Source of the DNA: Chloroflexota bacterium
GTDB lineage: Bacteria > Chloroflexota > Chloroflexia > Chloroheliales > Chloroheliaceae
NCBI GenBank assembly: GCA_028287745.1
Contig: JAQBPB010000007.1
Location: forward strand, 1-64,000
Length of the DNA stretch: 64,000 nucleotides
Reading direction: 5' to 3'
The number at the start of each line of letters is the position of its first letter. Position 1 is the first letter of the stretch. Shown here piece by piece: positions 1 to 8,514 of the stretch. The notes below the pieces were generated by a model. The model saw only the letters and a program-made list of their open reading frames with translations. It did no database searches and was not told the DNA's origin. Position numbers and translations under genes: made by a program.

Positions 1-441
1 TAGTTTCTCGGAGGAAACGTTCTTAATTACCAAATCCTTCTTATGACGGTTATGGAAATGAACGCTTTTGTTAAAAGGGTTTTGGTCAATAAATCCCTCT
101 CTTTCAAGCCAGGAGAAAAAAACTTTGACCGTTCTGCCATAAGATACAACACTGGCAGAAGACAAATTCTTTGACCCTTCGTTTCCCCAGCGGTCTTTTT
201 GTGGGGTCTTAAGATAGCTTGCAAACTCCCTGGCCTCACTGACTCGTACATTTCTAGGATGTAGGCCCAGCTTGCTACTGTATTTTGTATAAGTGTTCCA
301 CCACCAGTAAAACTTCATAACCTTTTCAGAATAATCTTGGATTGTACGTTGTGAAAGGTCATCAATACGGCAAGAGTCTAGCCAGACTTCTATTAACTCC
401 TTTAACTCATCTTTCTGATTATCAGATGGCTTTTTACTCAT
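1..441 (-). CDS. Tyrosine recombinase / integrase, N-terminal part (cut by window edge)
   Basis: Translating the minus strand from the ATG at 439-441 gives 147 codons with no stop, so the gene continues beyond position 1. The visible part is a SAM-like, phage-integrase core-binding domain: a motif LSQRTIQDYSEKV near residue 33, a long aromatic-rich helix, then SVVSYGRTVKVFFSWLEREG and the turn IDQNPF near residue 125, which normally precedes the catalytic domain. The catalytic R-H-R-Y residues lie outside the window, so activity cannot be judged. A purine-rich ribosome binding site (AGAAAGAAGG) sits just upstream of the start. The start lies 53 bases from a truncated tRNA-Pro, as expected for an element integrated into a tRNA gene. 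The assignment rests on fold pattern and context. Confidence 0.85.
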   Translation of the reverse strand, partial: MSKKPSDNQKDELKELIEVWLDSCRIDDLSQRTIQDYSEKVMKFYWWWNTYTKYSSKLGLHPRNVRVSEAREFASYLKTPQKDRWGNEGSKNLSSASVVSYGRTVKVFFSWLEREGFIDQNPFNKSVHFHNRHKKDLVIKNVSSEKL

Positions 442-442
442 T

Positions 443-463
443 ACAACCTTCTTTCTAGGTTGT
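443..463 (-). repeat. Perfect 7-bp inverted repeat over the integrase ribosome binding site
   Basis: The arms ACAACCT (443-449) and AGGTTGT (457-463) are perfect complements with a 7-base loop, and the structure begins two bases from the integrase start codon. The purine-rich ribosome binding site of the integrase falls in the loop and one arm. It could dampen integrase translation or be a recombinase or excisionase binding site. The function is inferred from position only. Confidence 0.5.
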
Positions 464-493
464 ATTTTCTTATTACAATAGGCTAAACTCAAA

Positions 494-554
494 AGCCCGG
501 TAGCGCACCTGAATGGGGTTCAGGTGGTCGGAGGTTCAAATCCTCTCGCCCCGA
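494..554 (+). tRNA. tRNA-Pro(GGG), truncated: 3' portion only (attachment-site remnant)
   Basis: The 3' part of a tRNA is clear: D-loop remainder AGCCCGGTAGCGC, anticodon stem 508-512/520-524 with loop ATGGGGT (anticodon GGG at 515-517), T-arm around 531-546, 3' acceptor strand CGCCCCG (547-553) and discriminator A at 554; CCA is not encoded. The matching 5' acceptor strand (CGGGGCG) and the 5' half of the D-stem are absent; the bases before 494 do not fit a tRNA. It therefore cannot be a functional tRNA as it stands. It is best read as the crossover-side copy left when an element integrated in the 3' end of tRNA-Pro, the intact copy being expected at the other end of the element, outside this window. 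Confidence 0.85.
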
Positions 555-636
555 TCTTTTTATTTCATACTCCGGTTTAGCCTTACGCAGTTAGATAAAA
601 GCAAGCTACAACAAAATACGTAATGCTAAATAACAG

Positions 637-659
637 TCCCGGTTTTGCCGGGATTTTTT
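637..659 (+). terminator. Rho-independent terminator downstream of the tRNA-Pro fragment
   Basis: The arms TCCCGG (637-642) and CCGGGA (648-653) enclose a 5-base loop and are followed by six T. It is probably the original terminator of the tRNA-Pro gene, which would make the sequence to its right host chromosome. Confidence 0.85.
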
Positions 660-780
660 ATTGTAGCAGATGGTTTAAAGATAGGGTGCAAGTTAATGGT
701 ATGTTACATCAGGGACTAATTACTTTATTCGGTTCATTATTGCTACGTTTAGTTCACGAGCCGTATAAGTAGCTTGCGTA

Positions 781-1008
781 TTAGCTGCCATACTCTGGAA
801 ACTCCATCCCAAACACGCGTCTCCAATTATTTATAGCGTCTCTATGGTTACTACCAAATTCGTTAAAAATTGCTGTTTCAGAAAATGTTGCGGCCATTTA
901 CATTGCATCAGCCACTGCTTTTTTGCTTTCATAACTCATACCGTCATCGAGATTCGGACCAAATCCTTTAGGGTCCGGGCAAGGACTATATACGTACATC
1001 GGGCACAT
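781..1008 (-). pseudogene. Small unrecognised reading frame broken by one stop codon
   Basis: The minus frame from ATG 1008 reads MCPMYVYSPCPDPKG near its start and then about 75 residues of ordinary composition to TAA at 781-783. A single in-frame TAA at 898-900 interrupts it, immediately followed by an ATG. Either half could be a small ORF (942-residue numbering does not apply); the downstream half alone (897 to 781) encodes 38 residues. No family is recognised. It lies between the integration boundary and the first core gene, in AT-richer DNA, which suits a decaying remnant. The plus-strand frame opposite is rich in Cys and His and looks like a shadow. Confidence is low. Confidence 0.3.
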
Positions 1009-1171
1009 TTGGAAGAAATATTTAATTACAGATTATTATTTTTAATACTAGGAGCATATTCAAAAACCTTGTGAGCAAGTGTCTCGCAATGATAAGACCC
1101 AAAAACAGATTCGTGTTCTTTTATTTCAATATTTTAGAAGGCTTAAAGGGTTGGTTTAGTGTTCAAACTAT

Positions 1172-1218
1172 AGCAAAAAGGTTCTGGAAGGTTTTACACT
1201 TTCCAGAACCTTTTTGCT
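1172..1218 (-). terminator. Strong hairpin, terminator of the transglutaminase operon
   Basis: An 18-bp perfect inverted repeat (1172-1189 and 1201-1218) with an 11-base loop starts 12 bases beyond the stop of the minus-strand gene ending at 1230. A run of five T lies in the outer arm on the minus strand, so it can end minus-strand transcription; as the repeat is symmetric it may act in both directions. Confidence 0.75.
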
Positions 1219-1229
1219 ATTTGCCTATG

Positions 1230-4200
1230 TTAACCCTGTTTCGGGCTAAGGTGCTTGAAGCGCTGTTGGAGCAGCCGCACGAAGTCGGGTGTTACTTTGT
1301 CCAGGCGCTTTTGCTGGCGGTAGGCCAGGACGGCGGCCTGGTAGTTTTCCCAGACTACCCGCGCCGAATGGTCGTCGTTGTAGACGTCGGTATGGGCCTT
1401 GAAGAGCTGCCAGAGATCTTCCTGTTTGGCGTCGTGCCCGGTCGCTTCGATGCTGTAGAGTTTTTGCTCGGCTGACTTCAAAGCTTCTACGTGCTGCTGG
1501 TGCTTGATATCCTCCAGCTCGGGGCTTTCCGGCCCGTAGCGCCGCCTGACATAAGCCCTGGTTATCATATGGACCGATTCAGCCGCACCCGGAATATTGC
1601 GTCCCAGGTAATTGGCGTACTCGTAAGGCGTCATACCACTCCGGCCGCGCAGACCGGCTTTACGGGCCGAATGGCTCATGCGGTTGTAGATCGCCAGGGG
1701 CGACAGGTCGGGCAGGGCGTACTGCCGCTTGAGATACAGCTTGCGGCTAAAGTACAACCCCGCACCGGCCAGTATCAGGCCAAGTATCACGGCTAACCAG
1801 ACCGGGAAAGGCTTTTGCTCCGGTGTAGCGGTGGCGGCGGGTGTCTCACCGGCCGGGTTCAGTTCCGGCTTGATGAGAGGGTCCGGCCCTTCGGCGGTAC
1901 CGTCGCTGGCCGGGATAGTTACGGGCGCAGCCGGGGGAGTGCTGATAGGGGCCGGTGGGACCGCCGAAGGGTCGGCTGGGCGCTCGATATTATCCTGGTT
2001 GGGGGTCGGTTCGAAGTCCACCCAGCCGGTGTTTTTGAAATAGACCTGCGGCCAGGCGTGAGCCGCGCTGCCGCGCACCAACCAGTTATTGGCGGCTGCG
2101 TCAAACTCGCCGCCGATAAAACCGGTAACTTCGCGGGCCGGGATATCCAGGCTGCGCAGCATCAGGACCATCGCGCTAGAGAAGTGGACGCAATAGCCGC
2201 TCTTGCTGTCGAACAGGAAGAAGTCTATTTCATCGCGGCCTTCCGGGGTTGGCGGCGGGTCGGTGGTATAGTTAAGGCTGCGCAGGTAATTCTGGATAGC
2301 CATCACCTTATCGTAAGGGTTGTTCAGACCGGCGGTTAGTTCCAGAGCCTGGGCTTTTATTCCCTGCGAGAAATTGGCGGGCAGTTGCAAATAGCGCTCT
2401 TTAACCCAGTCAGGATATTCACCGGCCAGGGTCTGCCGTAAAGACTGAATGTCCGCGCCATAGCGGCGGGCCTGGGTAGCGTAGGACTCGCCGGGAGCTA
2501 CCGGCTGGGCCAGGGTGGCGCCGGTCAGGTCGTCGTAGTTTGGCTCATAACCTTCGTACTGCAAATTGGCAGGCTTACCGTTGACCAGGGTATAGGAAAC
2601 TTTGTTGCCTTTGACCGAGTCTTCTAGCTTCTTGATTTCAGCCTGGACCTTCGCGCCTACTTCGGTCGCTTCGAAACGGTTCCGGGCGCTTTCACCCCGG
2701 GCATAAGGCGATTCGAGCGTCACAAGATAGTCGCCGCTCTGGTTCAGGTAGACACTTGATTCAACTTCAATCGTTTCCCCGGCCGCATTTTTAACGGTGG
2801 CCCGGGTGAGTTTGTTGATTACTTTGGCGCCGCCCGGCTGCAAGTTCAGGGCCTTTACTTCGTCAATCGAAGGCACCTGGTAGGACCAGCCGCCGGTAGT
2901 GCCGTTGAGTGAAAAGCCCTGCGAAAGCAGCGGCACCCGGATGGGTTTGCCGTCAAGGCCCAGCCGGTATTCACCGACCTGGTAGTTATTGCCGGAGTTT
3001 ATATAGGTAAAGGCAAAGGTCGGCGGGATTGCCAGTTCATTCATCTGGCTGCCCTGCTTCAGGTACTTGATAAGGTCCAGGGCGGCCGGTGGAACGGTCT
3101 TGCCGGTCGTCTGGTCTACCAGGATGGTGCGCTTGCCGCCATTTCCATCGGGGATTTCCTTTAGCTGGAAGGCGCTCAAGGGCGCGTTAAAGGAAGTCTT
3201 GATGTAGTGGAAAGCCACCAGCGACTGGCGGTCCAGGCTAACCAGGTCGCCCAGGCTCAGCACCAGGTTGAAGTCTGGCACCAGCGGAGTCAGGGTTATT
3301 TTGCTGGTCCGCTTGCCCTGGTCGGTCGGGGTCGGCAGGGCCTGGTTGGCCGCCAGCGAAAGCTTGCGGAACAAGACATCCTCGGGGGACTTGTTCACGG
3401 CTAGCTGGTAGGTATTTATCCAGCCTTTACCGTCATACTGGTCCATGGTCTGGGTCTGGAGATAGGATGGGGCGGTGTTGTTTTCGGCGGACACTCGCAA
3501 AACCGGCTCGTTGCTCAGGCGCAGCGGCCCGCCAATCGTGAAGGAGTCGTTCAGGCTGTTGTAATTGGTATTGGAGCGGCCCTCGAACGAACCATTAGGA
3601 TTGTTGCCGCCCGTCCCGACGATATCCCAGACCCCTTTAATACCGTTAAAGGGCTGGCTGGCTTTATCCAGCACCTGGCCAAAAGTTTCGATTTGCGAAG
3701 AACTGGGGGTGGCAAAAGCGACCGCCATAACCACCAGGGCCAGGACACCGCCCACGCCCATAGCCATGCGCCAGATGCCCGGCTGAAAATAGAGCCGCAG
3801 GGAGCGCCACCGCTGCTCGTCTTGAAAAGCGTTGAAACGGACCAGCAATAAGAGCGCGAGTATCAAAAAGATCGAAAAACTATAGACCGCGTTGGGCGGG
3901 TTAAAGGACAGGTTGGTCATAAGGACTGTCCCGAGTAAAGCCAGGGTCCACCAGGACTTGTGGCTGCGGAAGAGCAGCCAGGCTGACGCGTAACCCAGCA
4001 GCCAGACCCCAAAGGTCAGGGAAGCCAGGTACACCAGGTTATTATCATGGGCCCGGCCCAAAATAGCATCTTCACACCAGCGGACCACCGTCAGGACGGT
4101 GCTGCCCAGGCGGCGGGTCCAGTCGGAATACTGGACATCCCCGTAGGGCGACACTAACAGCCCGACAAAGACCAGCCCGACACTGACAATAAACGAATGG

Positions 4201-4427
4201 GCCAGCAGGGCCGGGACAAACCGGACCCGGGCCAGGCCGAACCCGATGAAGAAACTTACCAGGGCCGCCCGGGGCAGCAGGTTGGAACCTTCGACCCAAT
4301 GGGCCCCTTCGATTGACCAGACGACGGTCATAAAAGCCAGCAGCAAAGCCAGGAAACTGAACCAGCCTTCTTCAAGCTTTAATTTTTCCCAATAATTGTT
4401 TTGAATTTTTTGTGTGCGTGTGCTCAT
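1230..4427 (-). CDS. TgpA-like membrane transglutaminase-domain protein (DUF3488 / Transglut_core / DUF4129)
   Basis: This is a 1065-residue polytopic protein. About six hydrophobic helices in the first 240 residues are followed by a long extracytoplasmic segment, a transglutaminase-like domain, a Pro/Ala-rich stretch (about 815-870), one further membrane helix (WLAVILGLILAGAGLYF) and a cytoplasmic DUF4129-type tail. The papain-like triad is visible: Cys746 in SGYCVHFSSAM, His790 in SAAHAWPQVYF and Asp in GWVDFEPTP. In the TgpA/YebA family the role is envelope-related protease or transglutaminase activity; the substrate is unknown. It is the last gene of an operon with DUF58 and MoxR, the family's standard partners. 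The length is greater than in Pseudomonas TgpA (about 670) owing to an enlarged region before the catalytic domain. Confidence 0.9.
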   Translation of the reverse strand: MSTRTQKIQNNYWEKLKLEEGWFSFLALLLAFMTVVWSIEGAHWVEGSNLLPRAALVSFFIGFGLARVRFVPALLAHSFIVSVGLVFVGLLVSPYGDVQYSDWTRRLGSTVLTVVRWCEDAILGRAHDNNLVYLASLTFGVWLLGYASAWLLFRSHKSWWTLALLGTVLMTNLSFNPPNAVYSFSIFLILALLLLVRFNAFQDEQRWRSLRLYFQPGIWRMAMGVGGVLALVVMAVAFATPSSSQIETFGQVLDKASQPFNGIKGVWDIVGTGGNNPNGSFEGRSNTNYNSLNDSFTIGGPLRLSNEPVLRVSAENNTAPSYLQTQTMDQYDGKGWINTYQLAVNKSPEDVLFRKLSLAANQALPTPTDQGKRTSKITLTPLVPDFNLVLSLGDLVSLDRQSLVAFHYIKTSFNAPLSAFQLKEIPDGNGGKRTILVDQTTGKTVPPAALDLIKYLKQGSQMNELAIPPTFAFTYINSGNNYQVGEYRLGLDGKPIRVPLLSQGFSLNGTTGGWSYQVPSIDEVKALNLQPGGAKVINKLTRATVKNAAGETIEVESSVYLNQSGDYLVTLESPYARGESARNRFEATEVGAKVQAEIKKLEDSVKGNKVSYTLVNGKPANLQYEGYEPNYDDLTGATLAQPVAPGESYATQARRYGADIQSLRQTLAGEYPDWVKERYLQLPANFSQGIKAQALELTAGLNNPYDKVMAIQNYLRSLNYTTDPPPTPEGRDEIDFFLFDSKSGYCVHFSSAMVLMLRSLDIPAREVTGFIGGEFDAAANNWLVRGSAAHAWPQVYFKNTGWVDFEPTPNQDNIERPADPSAVPPAPISTPPAAPVTIPASDGTAEGPDPLIKPELNPAGETPAATATPEQKPFPVWLAVILGLILAGAGLYFSRKLYLKRQYALPDLSPLAIYNRMSHSARKAGLRGRSGMTPYEYANYLGRNIPGAAESVHMITRAYVRRRYGPESPELEDIKHQQHVEALKSAEQKLYSIEATGHDAKQEDLWQLFKAHTDVYNDDHSARVVWENYQAAVLAYRQQKRLDKVTPDFVRLLQQRFKHLSPKQG

Positions 4428-4530
4428 AATTTAATGAATACTTACTTCCTGTTTTATATTTTCTTCGACAGGCTATTTATTATGGGTAACCGTCCCGCAT
4501 GAGCCGCTAAACCGGCCGGAGATTAGCCGT

Positions 4531-5802
4531 TTAGTGCATTTCGGCGGCTAACCGGGCCAGCTGGCTGTCCAGGGCCTGGGTAAGATCGTCACCGCGCTTG
4601 AGCAGGTATACCGGGATATTCATGGTAGTCAAAGAGCCCAGTACGAATAAGGGCGAAGCGGCCGGACCGCCAAAAGTGCTTGGCTCGACCATGACTACCG
4701 CTACTTTTACATTCTTCCGCAGCAGGAGCGGTAAGACCGCCGCCCAGCTTTCTTCGGTCGAGGACGTTATCAAAATTACGGTGTCGGAACTGCCCAGCCG
4801 GGTAATTTCGGAGGCAATCAACTGGCCGAAATCCTGGGTGCCCTGCGCCCGCAAGACGGCCAGGGCTTCCAGCACTTTGGAAAGCTGCCGCTCGCCCCGG
4901 TCGGGCGAAAGCAGTTCGTGATGCTGGCCCCAGGCGGTAAAACCGACACTCCGGCCAATATGCAAGAAGTGCCGGGCCAGGGTCGCGGCGGCGGCCACGG
5001 CGTATTCTTCGGTTGAATCGTTGGAACGGACGCCGCTGCTGGCCGGTAAAGCGGTCGAAATGCCTTTCCGGCTCAGATGGTTCAAGACCCAGTGACTATT
5101 CATGTTCATATCGAGAAAGATCTGGACATCAATCGTCGGATCGAAGTCGAATTCTTTCACAATAAGCTTGCGCTGCCGGGCCGTTGAAGCCCAGTGAATC
5201 CGGTTCAGACTGTCACCGGGCCGGTATTCCCGCAAGCCCGTAATATTGGGCGTGGTGTGGGGCGTTGGCCGGTTAGCGGTATTCCCACCGGGCAAGACCC
5301 CGGAGAGCGCGTCAAAGCGGTTGATTTCGAAGGTGGGTGGATATACCGTAATAAAATTCTTGACCGGCAAGTCAGCCTTGAAGCGGAACAGGCCGAAAGG
5401 GTCACCGGCGGTTATTGTCACCGGCCCCAGGCGGTAGCGGCCGCGCAGCGAACAGTAGGTCCTGGCCCGCCACTGGGCTTCCCCAAAAGGCTTGAGACTC
5501 TGGACGCAGTTTAAGCGGTGGCCGGGCAGTTCGGAATTATCGCGCACTTCCAGCCATAATTTGGGCAGGAAGCTGCGGTTGCGCAGGGTAAATACTTCTT
5601 CATAGTAGTCCCCAACGCTGGCCCGGTCGCCATTACCCCGGCGCTCAACTTCAATCCATTTCAGGCTTAACTTGGCCCAGACGAAAGCAAAAATCAGCAT
5701 TCCGATCAGGACGTAGTCCAGCACAAATAGCAGGCGAATACGAATTAACTGGGCCAGAACCGCGATAATGATAATGACCAGAATGAATCGAAATATCTTC
5801 AT
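4531..5802 (-). CDS. DUF58 domain-containing membrane protein
   Basis: The 423-residue protein starts with two membrane helices (about residues 3-20 and 27-43), then an extracytoplasmic-type beta domain, the DUF58 signature GLREYRPGDSLNRIHW near residue 195 and a vWA-like C-terminal half with DMNMNS. DUF58 proteins accompany MoxR ATPases and transglutaminase proteins and probably connect the ATPase to the membrane enzyme; no reaction is established. The ribosome binding site GAGG lies 4 bases before the ATG. It sits between moxR (169-base gap upstream) and the transglutaminase gene (103-base gap downstream), all in one direction, so co-transcription is likely. Confidence 0.9.
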   Translation of the reverse strand: MKIFRFILVIIIIAVLAQLIRIRLLFVLDYVLIGMLIFAFVWAKLSLKWIEVERRGNGDRASVGDYYEEVFTLRNRSFLPKLWLEVRDNSELPGHRLNCVQSLKPFGEAQWRARTYCSLRGRYRLGPVTITAGDPFGLFRFKADLPVKNFITVYPPTFEINRFDALSGVLPGGNTANRPTPHTTPNITGLREYRPGDSLNRIHWASTARQRKLIVKEFDFDPTIDVQIFLDMNMNSHWVLNHLSRKGISTALPASSGVRSNDSTEEYAVAAAATLARHFLHIGRSVGFTAWGQHHELLSPDRGERQLSKVLEALAVLRAQGTQDFGQLIASEITRLGSSDTVILITSSTEESWAAVLPLLLRKNVKVAVVMVEPSTFGGPAASPLFVLGSLTTMNIPVYLLKRGDDLTQALDSQLARLAAEMH

Positions 5803-5971
5803 TCAACCTCAAGGGAAGTCTTAACACAGCCAACCGGGTATTACGAGGGGAAAGGAGAGATTTATTTCCGGTGCGGACTGCGGCCTGGTTATGACAAACT
5901 AATTGTCAGGCAACACTTTTAATCTTTTGTACTCCGGGCCAAAAACCCGGCCGGGCCGGGTCTTTATGCCC

Positions 5972-6925
5972 TTAACGGAAACCGGCTTTAGAACCCGGTA
6001 CTTGAATCTGGTTTAAGAGACCTTCTACGACCACCTGGCTGTTGATGCCCTTCATTCGGGCGCTGGGGCTCATGATGATACGGTGAGGCAGCGTTACTAC
6101 CGCCAGGGCCTTAACATCGTCCGGGATAACATAGTTACGTCCCTGGAGCATCGCGTGGGCCTGTGAGGCCCGATAGAGCGCCAGCGAACCGCGCGGGCTG
6201 GCCCCGAGATAAACTTCGTCCTGCTCGCGGGTAGCGGCTACCAGGTTCACAATGTACTCTTTAATCAGGCCGTCCACGTAAACTTCCCGGACCGCTTCCT
6301 GGGCTTCCACCAGTTCTTCCGGGCTGCATACCTGGGTCAGGCTTTCCAGGGGATGGGTCCGCTGCAGGCGGTCGAGCAGTTCGACCTCGTTCTGGCGGCT
6401 GGGATATCCCAGGGACAACCGCAGCAAAAACCGGTCAAGCTGGGCTTCCGGCAAAGGGAAAGTTCCTTCGTACTCAATCGGGTTCTGGGTCGCCAATACA
6501 ATGAACGGGCTGGGCAGGCTGTGCGTGATACCGTCTACCGAAACCTGGCGTTCTTCCATCGCTTCCAACAGAGCGGATTGGGTCTTGGGGGTCGCCCGGT
6601 TGATTTCGTCGGCCAGGACAATCTGGGCCATGAGCGGGCCGGGCCGGAACTCAAATTGCTCATTTTTCTGATTATAAATAGATACCCCGGTGGCATCGGT
6701 CGGCAGCAGGTCGGGGGTAAATTGAATGCGTTTGAATGTACAGCCCAGCGAATGGGCTATCGCTTTTGCGAGGGTTGTTTTGCCGGTCCCGGGCACATCC
6801 TCAATCAGAATATGACCATTACATAAGAGGGCTAAAAGAGTTAGCTCAACCTCTTTATGCTTGCCAATCATGACTTTTTCGACATTTTGGACCAGGCGTT
6901 CGGCAACTTGCCAGGCAATGGACAT
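5972..6925 (-). CDS. MoxR-family AAA+ ATPase
   Basis: At 317 residues it has the usual MoxR size. The Walker A motif [13 protein letters not shown] is near residue 43, Walker [10 protein letters not shown] near residue 105, sensor 1 [18 protein letters not shown] near 150, and the C-terminal lid contains [10 protein letters not shown]. MoxR ATPases are thought to act as chaperones that mature or activate partner protein complexes, commonly vWA proteins. Here the partners are the downstream DUF58 and transglutaminase genes. A ribosome binding site AAGGAG precedes the ATG by 9 bases. This is the first gene of the operon 6925 to 1230. Confidence 0.95.
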   Translation of the reverse strand: MSIAWQVAERLVQNVEKVMIGKHKEVELTLLALLCNGHILIEDVPGTGKTTLAKAIAHSLGCTFKRIQFTPDLLPTDATGVSIYNQKNEQFEFRPGPLMAQIVLADEINRATPKTQSALLEAMEERQVSVDGITHSLPSPFIVLATQNPIEYEGTFPLPEAQLDRFLLRLSLGYPSRQNEVELLDRLQRTHPLESLTQVCSPEELVEAQEAVREVYVDGLIKEYIVNLVAATREQDEVYLGASPRGSLALYRASQAHAMLQGRNYVIPDDVKALAVVTLPHRIIMSPSARMKGINSQVVVEGLLNQIQVPGSKAGFR

Positions 6926-7120
6926 CTATAAAGCTCCTTGTATTGCTGTAAAACGGTTTGCCTTTAGGCCGGATCGGCTTAAAGACTTTAAACATTATAT
7001 CACGTGGCCCGGCCCAAAATCCTTTTAGGGAGGTTATAAGTAGATTAGAACAAGGTACACAAAATAAATAGTGCTTAAAATAAAAAGCGCTATGTATATT
7101 AGGAATTCAGGCCAAAAACC

Positions 7121-8479
7121 CTAAATTTGCTCCAGATCAAATTCGAAATAGCGCAAGGTATCGGCTACCAGCGACTGCGTCCCAAAAATCAGGAGGGTCT
7201 TTACCGGACTGGCCCGCTGGTCGAGCAGGGCGCGGGCCGCCGCCATGTCCGGGGCTTCTTCGATTATGGCACCGGCCGGGAAAATCGAGCGGGCATATGC
7301 CGCCGCTTCCGCCGGGAACTTCAGCCGGGGATTTGTTACGCCGCTCAGCACCAGGTGGTCGCAGTAGGGGGCCAATTCCTGTAACACGCCCTGCCAGTCT
7401 TTATCGGCTGGAACGCCCACGATGGCGGCCAGCGGCTTTTCCAGGCGGCCGGAAAGACTCTCCAGGACCGACCGGGCCGACTGCCGGGCGACCGCGCCAT
7501 CCAGGACGGCAAACGGCTCCTGGGACAGGATTTGCATCCGACCGGGCCAGGACAACCGGGTCAGAACGTCCTGTAAATGCAATTTCTGGTAAGGTTGTAG
7601 TTCCTGTTCATCCCGGATTACTTCAATCGCGCCCAGGGCGACAGCCAGGTTTTCCGCTTCGTACAGGACCGGGATAGACAGCCGCAAATCTTCAAAAAGG
7701 TTGAAACGGCCCTGCACGGCCAGGCGCAGTACGCCGTCTTCAATCCGGGGTTCGTTAATTTGAATATCTCGCCCGGCCAGCACGAACCCACCACCCACCT
7801 GGAAGCTCCACGATTCCATAATCGCCTGGGCTTCAGGCGCTTGCGGCACACTGATACCCACGCCGCCTTTTTTAAGCAGGGCCACTTTACTGGCGGCGAT
7901 ATCCTCAACAGTCTCGCCCAGTTTATCGGGATGTTCCACCAAGACCGGCCCAAACAGGGCCAGCGGGTTATCCAGCACCACCGAGTCATCGTAGCGGCCG
8001 CCGCGCCCGGCTTCGATTACGGCAAAATCCACCTCTTGCTCGGCAAAATAGAGCGAGGCGACCGCGATAATCAGGCCGGTCGGGCTTAGATAGCGGTCCT
8101 CAGAAAGCGAGGCGATAATCTCGCGGGCCGGTCCTTCAACCCGGTTGACCAGCCGGACCAGGTCAGCCGGCGGGATAGCCTGGCCGTCCAGCCGGATGCG
8201 CTCGCGGAAGTTAACCATATGGGGACTGGTGACCAGGCCCACCCGGTAGCCCAACGCCTGGAGCAATTTGGCGGTCAGGAATGCGATAGAGCCTTTACCC
8301 TTGCTGCCTGTCACCAGGATAGATGTGAAGCTATGGTCCGGCGCGTCCAGGTTGTCCAGCAAGCGGCGAGTTAAGGCCGGGGTGCGGGTCTGGGCATCCG
8401 GACCGGACAAGCGGCTTTCCACGCTCATATATGAGCTGAAAATAAAATCTTCAGCCTGAGCTGGCGTTTCAAAAGGCAC
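7121..8479 (-). CDS. folC: Folylpolyglutamate synthase / dihydrofolate synthase family protein
   Basis: The 452-residue protein is a Mur-ligase-type enzyme. It has the FolC P-loop GSKGKGSIAFLTAKLL near residue 60, then TSPHMVNFRERIRL, a motif common to folate ligases, and the C-terminal Rossmann-like domain with LLIFGTQSLVADTL. The family adds glutamate to dihydropteroate or tetrahydrofolate using ATP in the cytosol. The expected GTNGKGS reads GSKGKGS and the DAAHN-like motif is less clear (DGAVARQSAR), so substrate specificity could differ. The start is GTG with GAGGGGAG upstream. The DUF1992 gene lies 35 bases upstream on the same strand and is probably co-transcribed. Confidence 0.85.
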   Translation of the reverse strand: MPFETPAQAEDFIFSSYMSVESRLSGPDAQTRTPALTRRLLDNLDAPDHSFTSILVTGSKGKGSIAFLTAKLLQALGYRVGLVTSPHMVNFRERIRLDGQAIPPADLVRLVNRVEGPAREIIASLSEDRYLSPTGLIIAVASLYFAEQEVDFAVIEAGRGGRYDDSVVLDNPLALFGPVLVEHPDKLGETVEDIAASKVALLKKGGVGISVPQAPEAQAIMESWSFQVGGGFVLAGRDIQINEPRIEDGVLRLAVQGRFNLFEDLRLSIPVLYEAENLAVALGAIEVIRDEQELQPYQKLHLQDVLTRLSWPGRMQILSQEPFAVLDGAVARQSARSVLESLSGRLEKPLAAIVGVPADKDWQGVLQELAPYCDHLVLSGVTNPRLKFPAEAAAYARSIFPAGAIIEEAPDMAAARALLDQRASPVKTLLIFGTQSLVADTLRYFEFDLEQI

Positions 8480-8514
8480 TAAATTGCTCCCCTCTTTTTG
8501 CGCTTGTCAATAAA

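Noticed and set aside
27-251. Minus-strand ORF of 74 residues
   Set aside because: It lies in a different frame from the integrase reading at 1-441, which has the domain motifs; this is a shadow.
494-554. A complete tRNA-Pro
   Set aside because: The 5' acceptor strand and D-stem are absent, so only a 3' fragment is present.
844-1475. Two plus-strand ORFs at 844-1074 and 1071-1475
   Set aside because: Composition is rich in Cys/His or is antisense to the transglutaminase gene; no ribosome binding site or motif.
5194-6826. Plus-strand ORFs antisense to DUF58 and MoxR (for example 6353-6826)
   Set aside because: They are long open frames typical of GC-rich antisense strands, with no motifs.
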